DNA of 36,995 nucleotides, taken from a virus. This document shows positions 8,891-17,164 of this stretch, in pieces. The number at the start of each line of letters is the position of its first letter. Within the stretch, counting starts at the first letter, position 1. The position numbers were made by a program, and so were the translations under genes. The stretch lies in IMG/VR virus record IMGVR_UViG_3300021425_002358, positions 1 to 36,995 of that record; one strand, 5' to 3'. The notes below the pieces were generated by a model. That model worked only from the letters and a program-made list of their open reading frames with translations, was not told the DNA's origin and did no database searches.

Positions 8891-9434
8891 CTTCATCTCT
8901 CCAAAACTTTGTTGACGAAATCTTTATACCGCCTGTTGATGGGTTACCACGGTGTTTATGGTGGCAACCGAATAGTAATAGCATATTCTTTTCAGGATTT
9001 ATTGTCAAGTTTAAATCAGGGAATACCAGTTCGCCGCCTTGATAGTCATCGTTTAAATAGTGAACTGAACTGTATACATGTACTTTTTCACGTTGCTCAG
9101 GATCATCGGAATTATGGTACATGTCGTCATGCAAACCCATACCGCATCCTTCTGGATACACAACTGCCGGTAGGTTATTATTCATTATCCCGTTAAAATT
9201 GAACACACTTAGTAAAGCAGTTTTAATTTCTTCTGAATAGCAAAGTATAGTCATGTCGTCTATTGATTCGGGGTTGCCTCCATCGACTACGTGCTTAGTG
9301 AAAAAGTTATAACAACGATCAGGCATTTCAACTATTTCCCCCTCACGAGGATTTTGAACCATCTCTAGAAGAGCATCACAATGCTCAGTAAAATCTCTGA
9401 TGATGACAAAATCATCTAAAATGTATTCAACCAT
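8871..9434 (-). CDS. 2-oxoglutarate/Fe(II) oxygenase, prolyl-4-hydroxylase-like
   Basis: 187 residues. The iron triad is visible as H102-x-D104 (MGLHDDMYHN) and a distal His in CHHKHRGNP (H161 most likely); HYLNDDYQGGELVFPD (125-140) is typical of 2OG-FeII_Oxy_3 proteins. These enzymes hydroxylate proteins, nucleic acid bases or small molecules with 2-oxoglutarate and oxygen. The usual Arg that binds 2-oxoglutarate is not obvious; Lys171 in GGIKISST stands near the expected place. It overlaps DUF932 upstream by 19 bases and the methyltransferase downstream by 20, so the three genes are probably coupled. Target unknown. Confidence 0.85.
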
Positions 9435-10366
9435 TGGAAAACATTCAACTTCAGTCGGTGGCTATAATTATCAATCTCTAGTGAGTGCTGCGCTGCTTCA
9501 TCATCAGGAATATTGCGATGAAAATCAATATACTCATTTATTGCGTTCAACAACGACCACCTGCATGTACCAAACGCCCCAACATTACTAGAACTGTGAT
9601 ACAAGTCGGTAATCGTTTCGTGGACACCTTCAGCATGTTCACGTTTTTTCTCTGTAGCAGCATACTCTGTAGGCCAGAATTTTTCTAGCGCTTTATCTAC
9701 TGTTGAAGCAGAGGCAGGAACAAATAACTTCCCGATAGCGGAACCCATGTACTCCGACCAGTTTATTCGCATATTTAATGCTTCCGTTGCCTCTTCATTC
9801 AGGTTGGCCCCACTAGGTGTATGGCGTTTTCTAATACTGAACTCTGCTGTAGGGGAACTAGAGAAACGATATGTCGTGTTATTTGAGCGCCTACTATCTA
9901 GACTGTAATAACAAATAGGGATACTTCCATCGTGTGAGGTCATAATCACTGTGTAGGAATCAATAATGTCATTGCTCTGATCTAGAGTAGGAATAGTTAT
10001 TGATCCAGTACGAACTACAGTAAAGAACTTTCGGCCTTCATCAAGTACACCACATCCAGTGAAAACTGCTGAGCCGTTGTATTTGCGGATTAAAGCGTAA
10101 GCACGTTCTAAAATCTTTTGGTTCTGCTCTACCTCATAGCGCTCTTTGACAACTTCCCAGTTCTCTAGCCGTTCGTCAATTTCACGACCGGTAACAAACC
10201 TATTCGGCACCTGAACAAACGCATTCACGAAACGGTCATAGACGTACACCTGATTTGTGACTACTGAATAGTCAGCGTGAGCGGCACTCAGTAACGATTC
10301 GTAAGACTTGGCCGACTCAAGGTTGCCGGTCGAAGTTACAAGAGAAAGCCAAGAATTACCTGTCAT
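9416..10366 (-). CDS. DUF932-family phage/plasmid protein
   Basis: 316 residues from ATG at 10366, which lies inside the end of mazG (11-base overlap) and follows a GC-rich purine stretch; a longer frame begins at 10417 but would overlap mazG by 62 bases. Features that suggest DUF932 (TIGR03299-like) are TGCGVLDEGRKFFTVVR, the SHDGS core near residue 145, IRKRHTPSG, and the C-terminal TCRWSLLNAINEYIDFHR. Such proteins are frequent in phages and plasmids; their biochemical role is not established. Co-location with mazG and ParB-like genes suggests early expression. Confidence 0.75.
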   Translation of the reverse strand: MTGNSWLSLVTSTGNLESAKSYESLLSAAHADYSVVTNQVYVYDRFVNAFVQVPNRFVTGREIDERLENWEVVKERYEVEQNQKILERAYALIRKYNGSAVFTGCGVLDEGRKFFTVVRTGSITIPTLDQSNDIIDSYTVIMTSHDGSIPICYYSLDSRRSNNTTYRFSSSPTAEFSIRKRHTPSGANLNEEATEALNMRINWSEYMGSAIGKLFVPASASTVDKALEKFWPTEYAATEKKREHAEGVHETITDLYHSSSNVGAFGTCRWSLLNAINEYIDFHRNIPDDEAAQHSLEIDNYSHRLKLNVFQWLNTF

Positions 10367-10682
10367 CCCCGGAGCCGCCAATCTTACCACGCTCAAAACG
10401 ACTAGACAACTTTTCAATGTTTGCGTCGGCTACCTCGGTAAGAGTGTAACCCAGTTCCCAAGCAAGGCCAGATACATACCAAAGAACGTCTCCGAGTTCT
10501 TTCTTGATTGCCTCTCGTGCTTCGTCGGAGAAAACTCCTCCGCTGTCACGAATGACCTTCTTAACCTTATCGGTTACTTCGCCTGCCTCACTTGCAAGAC
10601 CTAGTGCCGTGTACACAATTCCTTGATCGGGTGGGAATACCGCAGTTTCTTTTGCGGCGGCTTGATATGCGTTCATTTCCAT
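10356..10682 (-). CDS. mazG: MazG-like nucleotide pyrophosphohydrolase
   Basis: 108 residues. The all-alpha MazG fold is recognised from GLASEAGEVTDKVKK (residues 28-42), the metal-binding KKELGDVLWYVSGLA (60-75) and NIEKLSSRFERGKIGGSGDDR at the C-terminus. The family hydrolyses NTPs or dNTPs to monophosphates, or ppGpp-like alarmones; phages often carry it to tune nucleotide pools or starvation signals. ATG at 10682 follows GGAGAATAAC and lies nine bases after the ParB-like gene. The short length corresponds to single-domain phage MazG rather than the two-domain cellular enzyme. Confidence 0.93.
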   Translation of the reverse strand: MEMNAYQAAAKETAVFPPDQGIVYTALGLASEAGEVTDKVKKVIRDSGGVFSDEAREAIKKELGDVLWYVSGLAWELGYTLTEVADANIEKLSSRFERGKIGGSGDDR

Positions 10683-10691
10683 GTTATTCTC

Positions 10692-11213
10692 CTATGCTTG
10701 TTCAGAATGCCCCGTAGGCTTTTCAATATGAATATCTTCGCCAGTCTTGGATTCAATCGGAACCCAAGCAGGCGAATATGAATGTTGCTTGATTTTTCGC
10801 ATCTTGATAAGCGACCCGTCTAGCAGAATATCAAACTCATCGTAACTCATTGCAAGACGCTTACGAAGTTCTTCTTCAGTAAATCGCTTAGATTGCATTA
10901 CCGCTTGCATCAGTCTAGAAAGGTATTTAGCAATAATCATTCCCCTGTACCTGTTTAACTCAATATGTAAAAGCATGGCCTCAACATCATCACACTTAAC
11001 CACATTGACAGGAACTTTCTTCATGTTCTGCTCGTTGGCGATAGTCCAACGATGATAGCCGTCAATAATCGTACCATCTTTTTGTACGACAATAGGGTGC
11101 AACATGCCACGGTCTCTGATGGACTCGGAAAGACGTTTGTAATCAGGCGCAACAATATATGATGCTGATGACCACTTTGCGGGACGCAAGTCTGACGTTT
11201 TACAATAATCCAT
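10692..11213 (-). CDS. ParB/sulfiredoxin-fold protein, short form
   Basis: 173 residues. The N-terminal ~90 residues have the ParB-N pattern: YKRLSESIRDRGMLHPIVVQKDGTIIDGYHRWTIANEQNMKKVPVNVV, where DGYHRW is the usual ExxDGxHR-type phosphate-handling site. The rest lacks a classic helix-turn-helix for parS binding. ParB-fold proteins can be CTPases, nucleases or enzyme partners; here the gene is directly downstream of a PAPS-reductase-like protein, and a second ParB-like gene lies directly upstream of that. I read this as an enzyme partner or regulator rather than a partition protein. Ten bases separate it from the upstream stop; ribosome site weak. Confidence 0.88.
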   Translation of the reverse strand: MDYCKTSDLRPAKWSSASYIVAPDYKRLSESIRDRGMLHPIVVQKDGTIIDGYHRWTIANEQNMKKVPVNVVKCDDVEAMLLHIELNRYRGMIIAKYLSRLMQAVMQSKRFTEEELRKRLAMSYDEFDILLDGSLIKMRKIKQHSYSPAWVPIESKTGEDIHIEKPTGHSEQA

Positions 11214-11222
11214 GGATTTACT

Positions 11223-12395
11223 TTACCGTGTATCGTCTTGCCAGTCAAGGCTGTCGGCATCCATCAACTGCTGAGTTTCATCTTCTAACAAAGCAACCCT
11301 TTTATTGTGTGCTTTAGTCTTTGGGCCTACAGGACTAGGAGAACCCATAAACGAGTTCAATAGAAGTGTTCGGATTAAATGATCGACAGGATAGCCATAC
11401 GGGTCATTAGCGTGCTTCTTTTTAAATTCGTTTGAATACACTAACGCCGCCCTGTGGAGACCCGGAGTAAGCACATTATCATCAATACAATTCTTTACAC
11501 CCTTCCAACCATCTTCTGCATAAAAGTCAATCGCTGCTTCAATATCAAACTCCGCCCACAACTGTCGCTGGGCTTCAATCGTGGGGAAACAACGATACAG
11601 TTCATCATAAAACTCTGGTTCAGTGCGTAATACATCAGAAAGCCGTCGGGCCGCAACAGAGTGTAGAGGAATGCCGACTCTCTGGTTAGCCCCACTCATA
11701 GCCGCATAGTCATAGTATTCACAATACTCACCATTGTGCTCTTCGTGGATAAACTTCAAAACATCATCAGATGTCCAGTCATAGATGACTTTAGCAAAAC
11801 GTAAAGGAATCGCTTTTGAAAGTTTAAAAGGCCGGTTGATATAGTTCTCGTGTAACTTCTGCGTGACAGTCCTATACCGAATCATGGACTCGTTAGCCCG
11901 CACCCCCGTAATGAACGCAGTACGCCCCTTCTTGCCCTGCATGGTATACTCATCAATCTTGCGAGGAATCGCTTTCTCAGGATCAAGACCGAAGTGCTCG
12001 GCCCGCAATGCATTCTCAGGGAACGGCCTGAAAAGCCGACCCTTCCGCTCACGATTCTTAGACCACAATAATACATACTGGCGTCTACCTAAAACCCAGA
12101 GTTCCTGCCCTTGCGGAAGACAATACCACTCCATATCTACCCAGTCATAGTTACTGACTCGGGTAACGTAATCTTCTACGGCAGGTGACAGCATTTCTTC
12201 ATCACGAAAAATCGCTTTGACGGGTCCAAGACCACGCTCTTCGTGGATTTCTTTTGCCAAATATAAGCAAGCCGTTGAATCTTTACCCCCGCTGAACTGG
12301 ACACAGACCGTATCAAAAGTGTCATACACATGTCTCATGCGTTCTCGTGCAGCATCGACACAATTCATGTCCAAAAACATTCTCCGCCTAGGCAT
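11223..12395 (-). CDS. PAPS-reductase-family PP-loop protein (IbrA-like)
   Basis: 390 residues. The PP-loop VQFSGGKDSTACLYLAKE (residues 33-50) marks the PAPS reductase/ATP pyrophosphatase superfamily, which adenylates substrates. The later ITGVRANESMIRYRTV motif and the length fit the DUF3440/IbrA-like branch rather than true sulfate-assimilation CysH, whose ECGLH tail is absent. Proteins of this branch commonly sit beside ParB-fold partners (IbrB in E. coli). Here it is flanked on both sides by ParB-fold genes with one- and ten-base gaps. Candidate roles are nucleotide or DNA sulfur chemistry or gene regulation; neither is shown by the sequence. ATG follows AGAGGTTAAC. Confidence 0.88.
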   Translation of the reverse strand: MPRRRMFLDMNCVDAARERMRHVYDTFDTVCVQFSGGKDSTACLYLAKEIHEERGLGPVKAIFRDEEMLSPAVEDYVTRVSNYDWVDMEWYCLPQGQELWVLGRRQYVLLWSKNRERKGRLFRPFPENALRAEHFGLDPEKAIPRKIDEYTMQGKKGRTAFITGVRANESMIRYRTVTQKLHENYINRPFKLSKAIPLRFAKVIYDWTSDDVLKFIHEEHNGEYCEYYDYAAMSGANQRVGIPLHSVAARRLSDVLRTEPEFYDELYRCFPTIEAQRQLWAEFDIEAAIDFYAEDGWKGVKNCIDDNVLTPGLHRAALVYSNEFKKKHANDPYGYPVDHLIRTLLLNSFMGSPSPVGPKTKAHNKRVALLEDETQQLMDADSLDWQDDTR

Positions 12396-12396
12396 G

Positions 12397-13206
12397 TTAA
12401 CCTCTGGGAGAGTGCTGGGCGATAAAGTCTAACAAGCGCTCAGAGGTCGTATCGCCGTCATACGCTGCATTCTCCTTAAGCCACTTTAGGAAAGAGTACC
12501 ACGTAGACTGCTGCTCGGCGCTGTCAAAAACAAGTGTGAACTGAATGGCGGCATTTCTAGTTCCCGACGTACCCGCCGCTGTACTTCCTTGCGTCACAAT
12601 ATTCTCAACAGTCGCAGACTGAGGCGTGGGAGCAGTAGCGGTGCCTTCGTCTGAAGGTACCGAAGGAGCGTTAGGTTGAGTCTCAACTGCCGGAGTAGTA
12701 GAAATGTCGTTCACTACAATCTCGGGGGCAGTCCATCCAGCATTCGGATCAGGAGTGTTTCCAAGTGAATCACTGATGATAGTGTTTTCGATTGCCGCAA
12801 CAGAAAAGTCGTCCCATCCCAAAGCCTCAAAAAAGTCCTCGTCGTACCCCATAGTTTCTGTAAGCATGTCGTACAACAAGTCGGTATCAGTAGTACCTAG
12901 TTCAGAGATTCGGTTATCAGCCAATGCAAAAGCAAGGGCGTTCTCTTGGTCTAGGTCCACAATGGATACCGCAATCTGTTGCCACCCCAAACGCTTCGCC
13001 GCTTCTAACTGATGGTTGCCAGCAATAACTGTTAATGCACCGCTTTCGTTTTCTACAGCGACGATGGGCTTAACTTGCCCAAATTTGGAGTAGGACGCCA
13101 TGATAGCATCAACATCACCACGCCTAGCATTGTTTTCCAACGGCTGTAGCAAGTCAATATCAACTGCTAGACCTTCAATATTTCCTGCAATGTTGTGAAT
13201 CATCAT
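12397..13206 (-). CDS. ParB-like nuclease-domain protein, long form
   Basis: 269 residues. Residues 12-110 show ParB-N: DLLQPLENNARRGDVDAIMASYSKFGQVKPIVA, then TVIAGNHQLEAAKRLGW (AGNHQLEA replaces the usual DGHHR/GN-R core) and ALADNRISELG. A Pro/Thr/Ala-rich linker (about 155-215) leads to a C-terminal segment FTLVFDSAEQQSTWYSFLKWLKE typical of ParB-like proteins linked to phage DNA modification enzymes. It ends one base before the PAPS-reductase gene. Probably acts with that enzyme; direct evidence is lacking. CTGAGGTAA before the ATG supports the start. Confidence 0.85.
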   Translation of the reverse strand: MMIHNIAGNIEGLAVDIDLLQPLENNARRGDVDAIMASYSKFGQVKPIVAVENESGALTVIAGNHQLEAAKRLGWQQIAVSIVDLDQENALAFALADNRISELGTTDTDLLYDMLTETMGYDEDFFEALGWDDFSVAAIENTIISDSLGNTPDPNAGWTAPEIVVNDISTTPAVETQPNAPSVPSDEGTATAPTPQSATVENIVTQGSTAAGTSGTRNAAIQFTLVFDSAEQQSTWYSFLKWLKENAAYDGDTTSERLLDFIAQHSPRG

Positions 13207-13211
13207 TTACC

Positions 13212-13568
13212 TCAGAACTTAGTTTGTGACCTGACATTAGCCGCAATCGTGCGCAAAGCATCACAAGCAGTGCGGAGAGAGTGAAGTTTTTCTCTCTTTG
13301 CCTTAACAAGTGCTTCAGCGATCATGGAGTCATAATGCAACTCGCTAGTCTTATAGCCTGCCCAACTTTCCTTTTGCTTAACTGCGCCTTCAGCGGCCAA
13401 GTACTCCTTAAACCACTGCTTCTTGTACTCTGCTTCTTTACCCGCATGGTCTTTAGCCAAGACCTCAAACTCTTCGGTTTCTCGCTCAATTTCAGAAGTC
13501 AGCCTAAGCAACTCTGATTCTACCTCAGCAGGGCTAATTGGCGCAGTTCTATACGAATTCATAGACAT
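13212..13568 (-). CDS. Coiled-coil hypothetical protein
   Basis: 118 residues, with Glu/Lys/Ala-rich heptads (residues 15-55 and 75-112) that predict two long helices: ESELLRLTSEIERETEEF and AKREKLHSLRTACDALRTIA. No catalytic motif. Short helical proteins of this type are common in actinophage early regions near recombination or HNH genes; I know no assigned function. The gene begins four bases after the HNH stop and ends five bases before the ParB-like gene, so it belongs to the same transcript. Confidence 0.72.
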   Translation of the reverse strand: MSMNSYRTAPISPAEVESELLRLTSEIERETEEFEVLAKDHAGKEAEYKKQWFKEYLAAEGAVKQKESWAGYKTSELHYDSMIAEALVKAKREKLHSLRTACDALRTIAANVRSQTKF

Positions 13569-13571
13569 ATA

Positions 13572-13952
13572 TTACCACGTTGTGTCCAAAGTAGCAAGGG
13601 CGATTTCAAGCCTATCGCATTCAGACTGCCAGTCAACTTTAATGCCCGAAACACCTCGTTCAAGAAGATCATCTAAATGTTCTTTACCTAATTCCTGCTC
13701 AAGCCAACGTGCCCAGACTAACGGATTCTTAGACTGTGCCCAATGGCACGACGCACATAAGGCAACCGCATTGCGCTCGTCAGTCCGAGTGGCAGAAATA
13801 CTACGAGAAATAATGTGGGCACACTGAATTTGCTTACCCTGTTCCTTAGTAGCACCACACCAGCGACAAGTAAACTTATCTCTAGTACGAACGTAAAGAC
13901 TGTGAAGTTTAGTAGCCTTTGCTTTGGCATTTTTGCCATAGTTCGCCGCCAT
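13572..13952 (-). CDS. HNH-family endonuclease
   Basis: 126 residues from ATG at 13952, whose first bases overlap the upstream stop (TGATG). The zinc-bound betabetaalpha-metal motif is seen as CRWCG (residues 30-34), the catalytic IQCAHIISRS, TRTDERNAVALCASCHW and the final WARWLEQ. The arrangement resembles NinG/Rap-like HNH nucleases that resolve recombination branches, but could also be a homing or packaging nuclease. It sits at the border between the sugar-modification genes and the ParB trio. Confidence 0.87.
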   Translation of the reverse strand: MAANYGKNAKAKATKLHSLYVRTRDKFTCRWCGATKEQGKQIQCAHIISRSISATRTDERNAVALCASCHWAQSKNPLVWARWLEQELGKEHLDDLLERGVSGIKVDWQSECDRLEIALATLDTTW

Positions 13953-14734
13953 CACAACTCACGATCTGGAACATCCCGATCTTCAATAGAAACCAAACTT
14001 GGAACTTCATGCTCAACAGACACATCTTTTCGGACCCAAGTCTGACCCCAAGTCTCCTCGCTTTCGTGCATCTTTAAACGTTCCATAGCATATTGTGTTG
14101 CAGGGTCGTCACTCAAATTCATGTACGAGTTATGCTGCCAAACCAACTCGTAATAAGCAGGGGAGTTGACCCACAAACTTCCTGCCGTGTTCCAATGCTC
14201 TTCAATCAGAGGGTCTTCGTTGATGGCTTTGCCAGTCAAGCAGTAAGCAGGGACATTAAGACCCACCATGGGGTGATCAACTTCCATTAACTTGCTAATG
14301 TGATCCGCTTCTAGTACCATGTCGGAGTCGATGTAGTAAATTGCTTCAAAATTTACAGCGTCTTCCTGTGGAGTATCTTCTCCCCAATGATTACCCGACA
14401 TCAACCTTCCCCGCTGAGCGAATTCACGAACAAGGTTGCGACCCATCTCAATACGAATCCAACGATTGAAACTTGTTACCTTGCTTTCGTTATCGTTCAA
14501 AGAATACGTCCACCAAGTACCATTGACCTGTTCCAGTAAATCTAATAACTCCTGATACGGCTCTAAGCCCTTGGCGTCAATCTCTAACGCAGCAAAGAAC
14601 TGCGCTCGTGGGAAAAGTTCTTTAACTTCCACGGCGTTACGCAACCAACTTAAACCTTCGCCTCTTTCGCACTTCCACCCAACAAGGGGAGAGCCGATCA
14701 CGAATGGCATATTGTGATCTACTTCTCTAAACAT
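13952..14734 (-). CDS. Glycosyltransferase-like protein (GT-A fold)
   Basis: 260 residues. The central FEAIYYIDSDMVLEADHISKLM contains the DxD motif that binds the metal and nucleotide-sugar in GT-A enzymes. Supporting text: FNRWIRIEMGRNLVREFA (about 90-107), GLNVPAYCLTGKAINEDPLIEEHWN, and the C-terminal ETWGQTWVRKDVSVEHEVPSLV, which fits the His/metal region near the end of GT2-like enzymes. ATG at 14734 is preceded by AAGGAGATTAAAGA inside the end of the upstream gene. Acceptor unknown: surface polysaccharide, a virion protein, or modified DNA. Confidence 0.78.
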   Translation of the reverse strand: MFREVDHNMPFVIGSPLVGWKCERGEGLSWLRNAVEVKELFPRAQFFAALEIDAKGLEPYQELLDLLEQVNGTWWTYSLNDNESKVTSFNRWIRIEMGRNLVREFAQRGRLMSGNHWGEDTPQEDAVNFEAIYYIDSDMVLEADHISKLMEVDHPMVGLNVPAYCLTGKAINEDPLIEEHWNTAGSLWVNSPAYYELVWQHNSYMNLSDDPATQYAMERLKMHESEETWGQTWVRKDVSVEHEVPSLVSIEDRDVPDREL

Positions 14735-15210
14735 TCTTTAATCTCCTTGACATAATCAGAACACACGCCAGCGAATCCAGTATAGGTGTCTGGGTCGTAA
14801 CAGGTATCCTTTTTCCATTCCGGGCACACATTAATAGATGTATTCATGACTAGTGCGGGCATACCCGGATAACACCACACTTGTCCTGCTGAAGTCAAAA
14901 CATAGGCTTCGTCTGTGTGAAAGAAGCAATTCAGTAAATACCTGCCATTTCTTTTCTGGCACAATAAAGCATTTAAAGCATCACTATTTTTACAATGAAT
15001 CCACAAGTTATCTCTACGACTAAGAAGCCAATCTAAACCAATGGGAGTGCGGGGATCATCATGGCCTAAGCACAAACCGTACCTCATATTCAGCCAGACA
15101 TCAACCTCAACGTCGTAACCGGCTGCTATTGCAGCGTCAATGTAATGCGGTTTGTTTTCTAACTCTGAATTGCGGCCACTGATATTGCCACGATGCGAAA
15201 TGTAAATCAT
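14719..15210 (-). CDS. Glycerophosphodiester phosphodiesterase-like protein
   Basis: 163 residues. The GDPD pattern is visible: ISHRGN at residues 4-9, ENKPHYIDAAIAAGYDVEVDVW (Glu-x-Asp metal ligands) and LCLGHDDP (catalytic His). The domain is shorter than the usual ~240 residues, with the second half of the barrel reduced, as in similar short proteins found in polysaccharide clusters. It might cleave a glycerophosphodiester in a glycan or lipid. It overlaps its neighbours on both sides (ATGA start with fkbM, 16 bases with the glycosyltransferase). Confidence 0.8.
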   Translation of the reverse strand: MIYISHRGNISGRNSELENKPHYIDAAIAAGYDVEVDVWLNMRYGLCLGHDDPRTPIGLDWLLSRRDNLWIHCKNSDALNALLCQKRNGRYLLNCFFHTDEAYVLTSAGQVWCYPGMPALVMNTSINVCPEWKKDTCYDPDTYTGFAGVCSDYVKEIKECLEK

Positions 15211-15809
15211 GGCTTCTTAAAGTGTACGTCTGCTTCTTTACCCACGTTGTCTGGAACAATAGTGCAGGCAAAGCCTCGCTCTTCTAGCCATGCCTTAATA
15301 TCATCAACATGGTTGTCTGTGTTACTGTACAAGTCCACGGTGTAAGCACCTTCACACTTTCCCTCAGAAACGTGCTCAATACGATCACCTAAACTCTTCA
15401 ATACCCGAAAGTCATTACCCTGTGCGTCGATCCACAAGTAGTCAATCCATTCAATAGAGTTATCTGCCATAAACGTATCCAAACGCACCTTGTCAATAAT
15501 CACGTGGTCAGTGAACGCAAAGTCCGGTCGGTCTTCCCACTTCTCATGAATGTCTTCGGTGAACTCATAAAGCGATGAGCACCCCCAGTCTCTGGTACCA
15601 GCAATGTTGAATTGGGCTTTACCCTCTTCCAAGTCAATAGCAACCGGATGAACAGTGACATTATCGTTCATAGCAAATCGGTCTTCCAAATGGGTCACCA
15701 ACTCGGGGGTTGGCTCAATTGCGTACACACGGACATTGCCTGAGTTACCGCCTGAAAGATGCTCAGTATCATTACCGAAATTAGCACCAACCTCAACTAC
15801 TGTTCTCAT
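15207..15809 (-). CDS. FkbM-family methyltransferase
   Basis: 200 residues. N-terminal SAM-binding motif VVEVGANFGNDTEHL (residues 4-18), then YAIEPTPELVTHLEDRF, NDNVTVHPVAI, the VIIDKVRLDTFM and IDYLWIDAQGNDFRVLKSLG motifs characteristic of FkbM (Methyltransf_21). O-methylation of a sugar is the usual reaction. Start ATG overlaps the preceding stop as ATGA and the C-terminus overlaps the GDPD-like start, so the chain HAD-NTase, FkbM, GDPD, glycosyltransferase is translationally coupled. It is distinct from the shorter relative at 8309-8890. Confidence 0.92.
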   Translation of the reverse strand: MRTVVEVGANFGNDTEHLSGGNSGNVRVYAIEPTPELVTHLEDRFAMNDNVTVHPVAIDLEEGKAQFNIAGTRDWGCSSLYEFTEDIHEKWEDRPDFAFTDHVIIDKVRLDTFMADNSIEWIDYLWIDAQGNDFRVLKSLGDRIEHVSEGKCEGAYTVDLYSNTDNHVDDIKAWLEERGFACTIVPDNVGKEADVHFKKP

Positions 15810-17164
15810 CTCGTCGCCTCCAAATATGTGGTCAGGTCCTCAGGGGTACCAATTCCCCACATCTTACTGATATTGTAAGTACGAATCTTTTTACCGTCAA
15901 GGATTGCCTCATTGAAGACAGGGCATACATAGAACTCACCGTTAGTACGAATGTCTTTGTCAATCATTTGCTCGGCATACTTGACGTAATCACTACCCTT
16001 CTTCCAGAAGTAGATTCCTACAGTAGCAATATTTGAGATTGGATTCTTTTCAGCAACCTCACTCACGTATCCGTCTTCACCAAGTTTTGCAAACGACCAT
16101 TTAGGGTGCGTAGCCTCAAACGTCAGGATACTACCGTCGCTATGATCGGTCGTAAATGCATACAATGCTTCTCCAGCATCCCACTCAACAATCTGGTCGG
16201 AGTTCGCCATCATCAGCGGCTGATCATTGTCAATAAACTCTTTTGCTAGCAAAGTTGTGCAGGCCGCACCTTCAGTCATCCCATCCACGGTAACAATGTT
16301 GCAGCCGGGGGTAATCAAGTTAAGTAAGTGGAGCAAATTATACTTTTCGTAATGCTCTTGTTGGACAATGTAAGTGAACTTGGCTTTAACATTAAGATTT
16401 TCAACCACTGCCTGAATCATAGGCTTTCCCTTTACCTCAATTAGTGGCTTAGGGAAGGTGTAGCCCGCAGAGGAAAACCTAGAACCAGCGCCCGCCATGG
16501 GAATGAGAACATTGAGAGTCTCGTCTTCCCACGCAAATGACTTATCATTGTCGGATGTTACCATTTTCATTATTCTTTCCTTGTTCAGATCGTATGAGTC
16601 TTTAATACCCATGACATTTGCACCAGAGCGGTGTGCGCCCAGTCTACCTACGTGTGAGTCTTCAATAATTAATGTTTCAGAAGGTAAAACCCCAAACTTA
16701 GACATCGCCTTCCAATACATCTCCGGGTGGGGCTTAGGCATTGTCACACACTGATTGCTTACAAAGAAATCAACCTTGTGCATGATGTTCAACGAGCACA
16801 ACGCCGAAACAACTGTGCTTCTAATACTGTTACTTGCCACAGCAACCTTGATCCCTGCTGACCGGAGCAAGTCAACAATCTCCGAAACGTTCTCGTCTTC
16901 TGGAACAGACAAGAATGCCTTCTGCGTAAGCCTTTGCTTTCTCTCCCAAATCTCATGATGGTCTTCTTCAGGAAGTCCCCGCTCCTCGGACAGCATTGCC
17001 AACTTTTTGCTTGTACTTAATCCGTCAAACTTAGACAAATGATCCGTCCATGATATCACATACTCAGGGTTGCATTCAGCCAGTGCCTGATTCAACACAT
17101 CAAAATGCAGTCCCTTCGTATCTACTAATACACCGTCTAAATCAAAAATAACTAATTTAATCAT
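15806..17164 (-). CDS. HAD phosphatase / sugar nucleotidyltransferase fusion
   Basis: 452 residues with two enzymes in one chain. Residues 1-205 are a HAD hydrolase of the beta-phosphoglucomutase type: FDLDGVLVDT (motif I), VAVASNS (II), MPKPHPEMY (III) and IIEDSHVGRLGAHRSGA (IV). Residues 218-452 are a nucleotidyltransferase: LIPMAGAGSRF, FPKPLIEVKGKPMI, and the MMANSDQIVEW metal/sugar region. Together they could convert a sugar bisphosphate or monophosphate and load it onto a nucleotide. The frame is continuous through the junction (about 205-218), so this is a true fusion, not neighbouring genes. ATGA overlap with the upstream gene. Confidence 0.93.
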   Translation of the reverse strand: MIKLVIFDLDGVLVDTKGLHFDVLNQALAECNPEYVISWTDHLSKFDGLSTSKKLAMLSEERGLPEEDHHEIWERKQRLTQKAFLSVPEDENVSEIVDLLRSAGIKVAVASNSIRSTVVSALCSLNIMHKVDFFVSNQCVTMPKPHPEMYWKAMSKFGVLPSETLIIEDSHVGRLGAHRSGANVMGIKDSYDLNKERIMKMVTSDNDKSFAWEDETLNVLIPMAGAGSRFSSAGYTFPKPLIEVKGKPMIQAVVENLNVKAKFTYIVQQEHYEKYNLLHLLNLITPGCNIVTVDGMTEGAACTTLLAKEFIDNDQPLMMANSDQIVEWDAGEALYAFTTDHSDGSILTFEATHPKWSFAKLGEDGYVSEVAEKNPISNIATVGIYFWKKGSDYVKYAEQMIDKDIRTNGEFYVCPVFNEAILDGKKIRTYNISKMWGIGTPEDLTTYLEATR

